From Hydractinia symbiolongicarpus (Eukaryota > Cnidaria > Hydrozoa > Anthoathecata > Hydractiniidae), in contig NC_079882.1 of NCBI RefSeq assembly GCF_029227915.1, forward strand, positions 8,618,001-8,682,000: 64,000 nucleotides of DNA, read 5' to 3'. Positions 45,837 through 57,700 of the stretch are shown one piece after another. The position numbers and the translations under genes were made by a program. Under the pieces are notes generated by a model, which was not told the DNA's origin, made no database searches, and saw nothing but the letters and a program-made list of their open reading frames with translations. How positions within the stretch are numbered: the stretch's first letter is position 1; the number at the start of each line of letters is the position of its first letter.

Positions 45837-46374
45837 TTTATCCATAGAAAATTATTGTAAAATCTGTGAATTTGTAAAAATTACACATTATATTCGACAA
45901 GCAGTGTAGCGTCGGTGTGACCACGCCAGCCCGGTAGATTTACACATTGAGCAAGAGTCGGTGTTTTCACACTAGCGCGGTGAATGTACATATATAATGT
46001 TCGAAGTAGTTCGATCCTTTAAATATGACAAATATGTTCCGCATTTTCGTCATATTGTTAAAACGATGCAGACATACTGCACGCATTTTTAGTAAGCAAC
46101 ACAATACAAAATTTTGGCTTAGACTCATTGTTCCTTATGTTTCTGTGTATTACTGGTTCAAATGTTTTTTGATTAGCGACTTGGGAATCTCAAATTTATG
46201 TGTTAGCTTGCTCAGTCAGGTTGGTGCGCCAATCAAGATTAAACTTCTATTTTGGTCATGCTTGTCGTGTGTTTTTTAGAATAGTGACGTCTAGGAATTC
46301 TATTTGTTACTTTACAATGTCTGTTGCTAGCAAGTTGCGTCGTTTTTAAAAGGATTTGAGCCTCGCATTGCATA

Positions 46375-46800
46375 TACACTTGATTTCTCTAATCCGAATC
46401 TCAAGGGGGATAACTTTTTATTCGGATTACACAGAGTTTCGGATAGTATAAAGTCTCACTAATTCGAATTTCCAAGTTTCAAGGGTGAAAATTCGGATAA
46501 GAGAGACAAATCAAACATTTTTAAATAAAACTTTTAAAAAAAGTAAGTTTGTTTGAAAGTTTAGACGAAAATAAAACATTCGAACTCGACAGAGATTCAA
46601 ATTAGGAAAAGCTTAAAATTTCGGATTATAGAGAGAATTTAGCCGAAGGGATCTGAAAATTAGTTCGGATTAGAGAGGTTTTCGGAATACAGAGATTCGG
46701 GTAGTAGAAAGTAAATTATGAGAGTTTTTTAGGAAAAATTGACGGTGGCTTTTAAGTTGTTCGGATTATTAAAAGATTCGGATAAAGAGCCGCAAAATAC
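46375..46800. repeat. Cluster of TTCGGATTA motifs, probable DNA-transposon relic
   Basis: About nine degenerate copies of TTCGGAT(T)A(N)AGAG occur, mostly in one orientation, with the inverse form (CTCTAATCCGAATC) at the left end and TTCGGATAAAGAGCCGC at the right. The layout suggests a short inverted-repeat element with internal binding-site copies. There is no coding sequence. Confidence 0.45.
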
Positions 46801-47950
46801 AGTTACGTTTCAGTTAGGTTTCATTTTTCCTGAGTGCGTGAAACATAAATGACAATTGTGAAAATTGTGGACGTGTCATTTCTTTAACTCCACGTGGTTT
46901 TGTCCACGTGCTCCTGTGATATCATCGAACACGTATAATAATGACATCCGGAGTATCAAACTTGTTCTTCTTAACAAAACGCCTTCTGGTTTCAAATTTT
47001 GAACGAAGAGTGATGTTATATTACTCTGTTATATATTCTGGGGGTCGAAGTGATTAAAGACAGGGATGAAGTAGAATAATTGGTTCTGAACTTTACAAAA
47101 TCTTAGCAGTTAAATCAAATCGGATTAATTGAGTCGTGATCACCGTCAAAAATGTTTTTTTTGGAAATTTGATTGACAAGATGTTGATATCTTTACATCA
47201 GTTTCTGCGTCGCAAAAGAGCAATTAATCGCCTTGGGCGTTAAAATTAGGGTTTCACCAAAAGTGGGCGTTAACTTGCTGCTGTTTAGGGGGCACGAGGA
47301 TGTATTAACGGCAAGTGTGTTTTTTACTATTGATCCAGCATAACCTGAAGTGGCAAGGGTCACACAAAAAGACTTGGGTTGAGCTACGGTAGCTTTGAAA
47401 ACGATATAACCGCCAGGATGGATTGCATCTTTAGCCTCTCTGGCATAAATTGACCGAGGATTGAATTGCACGCCCTTCTGAAATTAGTGGCAACGCTAAA
47501 GTCTACGAGTTTGTTTTATATAACAAAAACAACAGCCTTCATACAAGCCTGTAGGCTTTAATTGAGACAATTTGAAACACCATCAACTACCAAAATCGCG
47601 CAATAAACAATGTTATATAGACCTAGGATAGGAAGAGTCGTAGCAATATGTTTTCTGTTAGAGGAACGCAATTGTACATTTACACGAAAATTTAACTATC
47701 TAGATTGGCTAAAATGCACTTAAAATATTGGGACTGAAGCATAAAATTGCATTGCAAAGACAAAACTGTGTATGAAACATCATACTTATTCTAAAGTGGA
47801 CATTAAACGTGTTTGATAATCTTGGTAGAGCGGTCGCCCCTTGACCCTCCCTCTCCTTGACTACGTTTGTGAAACGCATGAACGAAGATCATGTTCTTTA
47901 CATTCCAGCTTTGCAAACAAATAGTACAGGTACTTGCGCTCCCCTCAACA
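46801..47950. other. Intergenic, one weak ORF
   Basis: A 92-codon minus-strand frame (47,193-47,471) holds a segment, PGGYIVFKATVAQPKSFCV, faintly reminiscent of a galectin strand pair. Without neighbouring exons or a full domain I do not call a gene. Confidence 0.3.
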
Positions 47951-48005
47951 GAGATTTGCAGAATATATATTGATACTCGAGACAAATAGCACTGGTGGAA
48001 AACAC

Positions 48006-48175
48006 GCTTGCGACAACTCGGTTCTTGCGGATGCACAACTCGTTCGCGACAAATCAATGCTCGTGTGCAGGATGCACGACACGACTAGTTCGCGACATGT
48101 CAATACTCGCGTGCAGGGTGCGCAACTCGTTTGCGACAAGTCAATGCTCGTGTGCAGGATGCACAACTTGCTCGC
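48006..48175. repeat. ~41-bp tandem repeat, about four units
   Basis: Units of the form TGCACAACTCGTTCGCGACA + AATCAATGCTCGTGTGCAGGA follow one another, the second with a 5-bp insertion (GACTA), with a degenerate unit at each end. It is GC-richer than its surroundings and makes artificial Cys/Thr-rich frames on the minus strand. Confidence 0.75.
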
Positions 48176-48778
48176 ATCCAGTAGATTTTTGCGTGGAGAT
48201 CACACAACTCGATAGTGACAATTCGATTTTCGCCCATAGACACAATCTCTAAAGGGAATAACGCATCTACTTGAAATTTATTAACTTTCTTTCATAAAAA
48301 TCAGTAGTGCTAAGATAGCTGTTCTATGTACAATATAGAATGTATTTGTATATACCCTTTAAATCAACGTTCCTTACGTGTGATGTAAACAGAATAAATA
48401 TAAAAGGTACCATTTAAACAGACAAAAAATTGTCTCAAATTATTCGTATATAAAATATATATAAAATGAACGGAATGAGAAGCAAATTTAAATCAACTAA
48501 ACTTCGTGCTTTACGTTAAAAGAAAACTAAGTGCGTTGCTACATTAAGGAAAGCCGCGAAAAATCAATCGGTATATTATTAAGAATCACTGAGAGTTTGA
48601 GTAATTCAGACGCACTACAAAATTGATATAACAAAAAACAATAAATAACGCTACCAATGTGACGTCAAAATATATCTCTATGTAGTTTTTTTGTTAAATA
48701 CAATATTATGAAAACTTATGTACACCACCGCCGTTGCTTTTAAGAGCTGTATTCAAGTTATATTCCTGTTTTCTTTTG

Positions 48779-51700
48779 TTACACTAAAGTTTCTTCCGAC
48801 ACCACATCCGACCAGCATTCAGATAGCTCACTACTGCTGGCTAAAGACGATTGTGATTGGGATTGTGCTGACATCATATAACGTGACGGTAAAAGTTGAG
48901 GTTGTGACGGCGATAAAGATAATTGTTGTAAACGGCGTAAAGTATTTGGAGAAGCATGCATTTTTGATGCGATGCCAGGAGAGCTGTAAGAGTGAGGGAG
49001 AGACGGAATAGGTATATAGTCGGTACGTTTAGCGATGCTTATGCTGTACATTCCGGTGTTTTCGAATTCGCCGCACAAATACTGATGATTAGAATCCGAC
49101 CCGTCACTTCGGGGCGACGCAAGTTCATTCAGCTGATCAGCGCTGTTATGGAATGTGTATTTTTTATTTCGTAAAACCAGCGGTGACGCAGGGGGTCTAT
49201 ATTTTATTCTACTAGCGTTACTGTGTGACCTAGGCGGTAACCTCGGTTCATAATTAAAGTTATTTTCAACTCCATCGACATGATCGTAGCTGTTCGATTG
49301 CTGGTCGTAACGCGGCGATTTAACTGACGCAGCCGACACGTGACGTTCTTTTAAATTGTTCATCACGTGAACAGGGACAGACGACGTTGTAATGACTGGT
49401 GTTGCTAGGTACATTGAGTCACGTGGTCGTCGTGCGAAAGATGAGTTATTAGCAGCGGGAGTAGTGTACGACTCTTCATTACTTGACAATGTATCTGAAA
49501 CAAGAAATGCAGCAGCTACTGAGAAGCTCTTTCTTAGAATATCTGAACATAAATACCTACATACTTTAGACATAGTAAAGCAGGAGAGTTTAATTAGATG
49601 CTGGCTTAACTCAGTACGCTTTTTATATATAAAAACCAGGAAATTGGCTTAAGTCTAATGTTTTTATTAACTTTACACTTTATTTTTCAGTAACTTTTAG
49701 CCTTACTGTTTTTATAAAAAAGGTGTAGATTCAAAAGATCACTATCATACCGCTCCAAAATCAAATATATACGATTGTATCTACGCTACCAATAATTCCG
49801 TCGCATAGCATAGAGTAGGCTCTTGGAACAATTTTGAAAGCATCTCTATAATAATAGCCGTCGTCTGTCTGTCTCTGCGCGGATTTTTCCACGGGCAACG
49901 ACTAGTCTCTTTAATAATAACCGTATTTTGTCTGTCTCTGCGCGGATCCCCTGCTGAGTTAGAAAATCGTGCTACGGAAACACAAATATCAAATGCGATA
50001 TATTTTTATCCACTTTCTTGCGACAGGTAAATTTAAAGGACGGGCGAACCCGTGGATTTTTCCACGGGCAACGACTAGTCTATATTATAGTACCCGCATA
50101 CGTCTGTCTATCATGCAAAATGGTACCACAAGTAGCGAGACGCACGCAATACCAATTTTATAATTTCCATTAGAAGTTGTATAAATTGCCTCCGCCATGA
50201 CAGTTTGAAAGCCTTATAATTCTAAGGTCTTATAAAAAAAATGCTAATTTTTTTTAAGGAAAATACTCCGTTTTGGTGCATTAAAAAATACGCCCTTTTC
50301 TTCTTTGACATTTCCAACTGATTTAAACATTAATCCCCTGGCAGGAACAATAGAGTACATCCGGTATTAGAATAACAGAATAGAACATGACCATTATAGC
50401 TAGAACGGTCTAACTAGATTTTAAATTAACTCGTACCTTCGTCAATTGGGCCCATACTATCACCATTGCTACCCACCTCATCTAAACAAGCACAAAATTT
50501 ATTTATCCTATCAGTACGTTTATTTTTAAGATGTATTTAAGCCTGTGCAAAGATCCACCGGAATTCACCTGTAGCCACTCACAACCATGATTTTGGCTCA
50601 CGGAGAGATAGTCTTACAGACAGACACACACAAACACAAACAGTCAGTCATACATATCGCGGGCATAACTTTTTCATGCATCTTTCCACAAGTAGCGATT
50701 TGGCTACAGCCAGTTTGCCCGTCCTTCATATTCCGGTCCTCAGATTATCGTCGTTGTACATACCACGAAGGCAGCTCTATTTTGTGCCTCAGAGTGGCTA
50801 TTCGGCTACCATTTTGAACGGAATAGGGGTGTCATTATAGAGATAATACCGTACTAGATTTTCGCTAAAAGTAACCAATATACCTTTCTTCGTGAGCTTA
50901 GATATTCCATTTGCTAAATCTTTTGCAGTTTCACGCTTTGTGTATTCCAATTGTTGTTCCATCGTTTTCAGCTAAAAAAAATAATAATAATAAAGTTATA
51001 CTTTATAACAATCAATTTAAAAACCATTTCAAGGTTATAGTAACTGTCTGTGAAATATATTTCTTTCGGTTACCTTAACTAAAGCTTTTTGGTAAGAGAT
51101 CTGCCTGGTTTTACGGACTTTCTTTCGAACTGATGGATCCATCGCTAAGCGCTACAAACAAAAGACAGCAAGGTCTTCACACTGCAGTAATAAATTTATG
51201 TTTATTATAAAAAATTTGCATGAGAAAAAGTATCTACCTGCGCAGCACTGGTTATTTGTCTTTGTATCTCGTAATCACGCTCCATACTTTCAATTTCACG
51301 ACCCTGTAACAAATGGCGAAGTTATAAAGCAGAGCTGATGGAAAAACACTTCGAAAGAAATCAAACAGGTTGATTTGTCCACACACAAAGAAATTTAACA
51401 AGCTGTTTTTATCTCCCAAAAGAAATTAAACAGGTTGTTTTATCACCTAAAAGAAATAAAACATGTTGTTTTTACCTCTAGGAAAAATTAAACAGGTTGT
51501 TTCTATCTCCCAAAAGAAATTAAACAGGTTGTTTTTATCTCCCAAAAGAAATTAAACATGTTGTTTTTACCTCCAAAAAAAAATTAAACAGGTTGATTTT
51601 ACCTCCCAAAAGAAATTAAACAGATTGTTTTCACCTCCAAAAGAAATTAAAAAAAGGTTGCATTTACATTAAGAAGAAAATCAAACAGAATTTTTTTTAC

Positions 51701-54700
51701 CTCCAGAGTATGATGGTCCGATGTTAGCATTGTTTCATCAAATTCAAAAGCCGTCCCAACTTTTCTTCTCATCGGATGCCCCGGGTGAGTGGGACTTTCA
51801 GGAAGCTCTGTCGGCACAACGCCTGTTAACTCCTAAAGAATTATGACATTATAAGATATTACATTGGTAAAAAAGGTTGTACATAGGAAAACAGTATATC
51901 TCAACATACTGCCTCTCGTAAACATAGCTCGTTAAGAAGTTCGCTTTTTTCTTTCAGGAGTTGTTCCAAAAAACCCCTTCTCGTCTTTAGCGCAGATAAC
52001 ATATCTTGCTCAGCTTCAATCATCTGTGATGAACTCAGACTTTCTAAATAAAATACAGCGTAAATCTCAGTCATATCACAGTGATAAGCGTAAATATCAG
52101 TCGTAACACAGTGGTCAGCGTAAATCTCAGTCATAATATCACAGTGATAAGCGTAAATATCAGTCGTAACACAGTGGTCAGCGTAAATATCAGTCGTAAC
52201 ACAGTGGTCAGCGTAAATGTCAGTCGTAACACAGTGTGAATGCGTAAATATTAATCGTAACACAGTGTGAATGCGTAAATATCTGCATCTGTGATTGGTC
52301 TGCGATAAAAATTCGCGGCGTATATTTCTCCCCTTTTAGTATAACTGGGAAAAAATTTTGTGAACGTACGTACCTCCATCCAGAGAAAAATAAAACGAAG
52401 CAGTGTCGCTGAGGTTATCATAAGCTGCACTGTTATTTGAACGCATAGAAGATAGCGAGGTGGAAGATTTAGAAAGGTGTTTAGCCATCTGCCGTAACGA
52501 TCTCTGTGAACCGTTCTAAATAGCGAACAACAAAAGTGATTTCCATGCATTCTACTATTAAATTAACTTTTGGAATATTATACATTCCAAAATATAGTTC
52601 CACTCTAGTATAAACATCTCTGAACTCACTTTGTGGGCGTTTCTTTTCTCTAGGAAGAACTGGTGTTGCGACACCGCCATATGCCACAATTCACGACATC
52701 TGCCAGAACTGACAGAATACCATGCGTGGACAACTATACGGTGACCGAAACTACGGCGTAATGCATTTAATCTAGAGAAGAGAAATCACTGTAATTGGAC
52801 TATATGCACTATCGGTGGGAAGGCTTTCCCTGTAGGTGCTAGGCGGTGGAGGACACTTTGCACACTACTGCGAAAAAAATGCTGGGAAAAATTTAGCTTG
52901 TTAGTGCCTGCTTTAACTAAAGCCTTACCTATTTAAACTACTGTTTGAATCCGTTCTATAATAAAAAAATAAAAAAATTAATAAAAAATAAAAATTAATA
53001 ATTTGAATATTAATTTATTATAATTACATATATAAATATATATTAACTTACTTTATCATGTGAGGAGATGGAGGTTTTCTAGAAGCAAAATAGAAAAAAA
53101 ATTATTTCGTATGACTAAGAGGTTAGAAAAAAGAAAGAATAAAGAGAGAGAAAAAAAATACCTTGGCCCATCACGATATTCTATCGAAAATTTCTTATCC
53201 CTATAAAATATGTTTTCCATCTGACTCCAGGAAAATGTCTAAAAAACAGAGACAAAATTACAAGATATGTGATGATTTTCAACCTCTTTCTTTAGAGAAG
53301 GGACAAAGAAGTATTTTTTTACCTTCCTTGGATCAGATTTGTCATGGAAATCAAATACTTCAACGCCTCGAAAACTAATACCTAATTTCCACGGAATTTG
53401 TTCTTTATTCTGTAAATAATAAAAATGCATGATGTGTTATATACTTTGAAACAAGACTTGCTTATATGAAGAAAGAAAAATAGCAATAGTTATAAGAAGT
53501 GGGGTGGGGAGAGTGTGTAAACCAAGTACAAAGGTTGCTACAAGACCTCATACCTTGACATCATAATAATGTACCCCATACATTGGCAATTTTTCAACAA
53601 TACCAATATAGCTAAAACAGCAAACATTAAAAAATAAAAAATACGCATTAAAATACCAGGTTGAACATAATTTTAAAATTTTGCAATTTTAAGAGATGTT
53701 AGGAGAATTTAAAAGGTTTGGGGATCAAAGTTTAGGACAAAACACTAAAAAGCATATAAAAAATCATTCATATTTGTGAGATTTATTAAAATTGCAGAGG
53801 GAAACGAAGAGTTCCTAACAATAAAACCTAATTGTTTTTTGAAAAAGTAATAATATATAAGTTGAAAGAAAAAACAATTGTATATTGCATAAAAATCTTA
53901 AGAGATTTACCAGGAATCAATATTTTAGGTCCAATTATAGGTTATTTTTAAGAGATTTTAGGAAGTGTGGCCACTCTGAATACATACATTAAGCGTTGTT
54001 ACAAAAAAATAATTACTTTATAATAGCCTCTACTTTTGTTATTCCATCCAGTGAACGATAGTGTTCAACAATTTTCTCTTCACTTAAAAAATAAGAGACA
54101 ATAATTCTTTTTTTGACTTCCTAAGTATACATAATTTTTGTATATTTTTTTTATATTTTTGCTAATTACCAGAATGTCAAGGATGGATGCTCTTGCAATG
54201 TCCTTGTAGGGATCACTTTAAGATTTTTTAAATCTTCTACAGCTATAGAATCACTAAAAAAATAATGCACAAAAAAATGACTGGTTTACTTTTTCTCTTA
54301 CAAATTGTTATAAAATTAAAAAACGCACCTAACATAATCACCATGTGTCGCCTAATGTGAAAAAAAGATTTCAAAGATTAATGGAGCATCTTTCAAGGTT
54401 TGCGTTTAAAGGGGAAGGGTACAGCTAATATTCCGGGATTTATTATACTAACAGAAATCATTACGTAATACATTCATAATAGTTCCCTGCAAGTAGACTC
54501 TTCATCAACTAACAAGGAGATTAACAAAGGCAATATACCAATATACCATAAGTGGATAAAATTTGGCCAGGAATAAATTTGGCAAATTTGGTGAATTTCA
54601 GCAAAATTTGGCAAATTATAAACCTGCCAAAATTTTGATAACTGACTATTCACCAAATTACTCGCCAAATTTAACAAAATTTACCGTTCGCCAAATTAAA

Positions 54701-57700
54701 TTCCCGCTAAATTTTTTAAAAAAGTTTTTTTCCTAAAAAAACAAACTTTTTATATTCACAAGTTTAATATAAATACAAGTATAAAGAGGATTGTTTATAT
54801 ATGTTTATATATACGTTTATTCTTATTTTTTTAAAACATTTCAAAATGCATTTCTTTGTGTCATTTACCAAAATAAATCCCCATCAAAATAAACATTTTT
54901 TGGGTATTTGCCAAATTTTATAAAATTTATCATTCGCCAAATTAAATACTCGCCAAAATTTATCCACTGAAGGTAGATTGTATACAACTATCAACATACA
55001 TACCTGCAACACATGAGCAGCTAACAAAAAAACAGTCGCACTGTCACATTCAATGGCACCCTATAAATCAAGTTAATAAGAATTTTGCAAATATTTAAAA
55101 CTTATTATAGTTCAAATGCTGAAAAATTGGAATTTGTAGGGTAGATGTATGTATAAAATGAACAAGAAGAAAACAAAGTCAGGAATATTTTCAACCTTAG
55201 TTCCTATAATAAACAAAGAAAACTTAGAGCCAATGGAAGCTTATCATTTGTGATTTTCTTTTGACTATGTTGAAAAGGTGTAGGAAGAAGAATGATCAAA
55301 GAAACAAGGTCTTCTTTGGACACTCCATCTTGTTTCTTACGCTACTCTCTGCCAAAATAGACTAAATTTTAGAAAATTTAGAAATTTTCTGTCCTCAGTA
55401 ATTTTAGAATGTTAAGGGATGTGCATTTAAACTTTATCAATGCATAGATATTATAAAGCTGAATTGATTAACATAAAATTTTATTGCAAAGATGACACTA
55501 ATTTGATCGTCCCAGGTCTCTTAATTTTTGTCCATTGACTAATTGTATAGGCTTTATATGTTCACTTACAAAGTTTGATTACAAATCAACATGCAGATCC
55601 CAAGTTATGGGGTTGTCAGCAAAAAATTGTTCTAATCTTGAACTTATTCATAAAACAAGAGACAACAATTCATATTTATTTCTAACTTTATGTATAATAA
55701 ACACATTGCGCGTAGGGTCATCCATAAAAGGAGGACTGCACCTTGTTGGCAAAAATGGAGACAAAAGAAAACAAAGTGTTCAGCATGAGAAGCATTATGA
55801 AAAAACTTGTGTATGCACAGATTTTGGGAGGGGGTGTTAAAAAAAGCAGACAGGCAAGGACAGGGGCAAGGGTAAAATTGGCAAAATTGCACAAAAGCAT
55901 CAGTGCAATAACATAAACAGGTGAACTTTCCTTGGCCTAACAACTGCTAGTCATAAGCACAAGGTCCCTTTAATATACACTGAATAAATTCGGTGTAAAT
56001 TATGTGTCACTATAAGAATTTTCTGACTCATTGAAACTGTCATTATAAACATGGTTTACTCCTAAAAAGTAGGGTGTAGGGTTTTTGAAAAAAAAGTCGT
56101 AGTTCCAACTGCAAGAGTGAAAATTATCACTTACAATCTAGTCTGATTTTTAAGTGAAAATAATTGCCTGTAAGTACTTGTTAAATTAAAGGTTACTGAA
56201 CAACTATACATGGAATTCTTGTATTCATGGTCTATTTCCTAATACTAGCAAACTTAGTTTTTTTGGGCTAGCAAAGTTAACAAATAGATAACCTTGGGGC
56301 ATCTACAAGAAAAGGGATTTTAGATTATGAAACAGTGCCGTCAGAATGCTGGGGGAAGGGCAAATCTTGTTTTTAATGAGGAATGATAAATCATCTTTTT
56401 GGAAATATTCTTTGGAAATTAAGTTTATAAAACCCTCCTTATTTAGTTACAAAAATGAAATACCTCAAATATGTGTCTACGAGCTTGCAAGTAAAATAGT
56501 TCTATTGTTACATTGTCTTTTAAAATTGTGACACTTTTTACATAATTCCTAAATATAAATATAAAAAACAATTTTAATGAAGAAATAATGTTTTCAACTA
56601 ACAACATCGACAATTAGTCACAAAAAATGTATTGTTTTTACCTGACACAAAAGAATAGAGGGATAGGTGTCACCTTTGGAAAATCATGATCTAAAGCTTT
56701 TTTATCTAAGCGTAGCCAACATAAACAATCCCTAAAATGATAAAAAATTTCCTTATTATTATATCACGATGAAAAGTACTATTTTTGGAAGTATAACTAG
56801 GATTGTGAGGCGTTTGCTTTCAGTGTTAGAATGAGCAAGAAATGCTTGTTTCATGCCTGTTCTTAATTTCAAAACCATAATGCTAATAAATATATTTTAA
56901 TGACTCATAGTCTCAAGCAGAAGCTATAAGGAATTGGACAAAGATTGTGTGATGATATTACCAAACTGATTCATCATATTTATTAAATGTTTGAATTGTT
57001 TGTTTTCGAAAACATATTAACATAGTGTTGTGGTTGTTTATGATGTTGACGGATCATAATGTTTTTATTGTGTAGCGAGTAAGTGTCAAATTTATTTTTC
57101 AATGAACAAAACATAGTATTACATAAATTAAAAAAAGTGCTGACTTTTTTGGTTATCAAATGGATTACAAGGAAGTGATGGTTTTACATGTGCTACTTTC
57201 TAAAACCAGATGAATAATTTTTGACATTGAGTCATTTTAAAACAGTTATGGTACATGCAAAAGAAGGAGAATGATTGACAATTTGTTTCATGCGAACAAA
57301 ACCTAGAAAATATAGGAATCCAAATTAATAACATAAAAAAGAAAATTAACATCAGACTTTAATCTTGACTAGACTAATGAGCTGAGATTATCATTCAATG
57401 CCACGATAATTACTAGATATTTAAACTAACATAATACTAACAGAATTACTGAGTTGATTAAGGTGCACAGTCAGTCGTGATTGATTACCTGCTAATCAAC
57501 ATAATAAGCTCGTAATTAAAATGCTGTTGTCATGAAATAGCTTTACACAGTTTGTTTAAAAAGCTATTAAAAGGCTTATCTAAACTTATAATATTCCTTC
57601 CTGTTGATTAGAAATGTTCTTAAGTTCTTTTATTAAATGACAATAGACAAACAGCTTTGACCGCAACCAGCAGTTTTATTCTCCTGAGCATTTAATGCTA

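Noticed and set aside
46025-46279. 84-aa plus-strand ORF downstream of SAR1
   Set aside because: Composition typical of AT-rich chance frames; no domain.
47193-47471. Possible galectin-like exon
   Set aside because: Only one strand-like segment is reminiscent; no HxNPR/WG(x)ER motifs and no partner exons.
51901-52263. ORF joining the intronic repeat to an FRMD4 exon
   Set aside because: A good acceptor (ATTTAG) starts the exon, and the upstream intron frame from the previous donor is closed by stops.
52053-52282. CRISPR-like array of ~30-bp repeats
   Set aside because: Units abut without unique spacers and lie in an animal intron; a plain tandem repeat.
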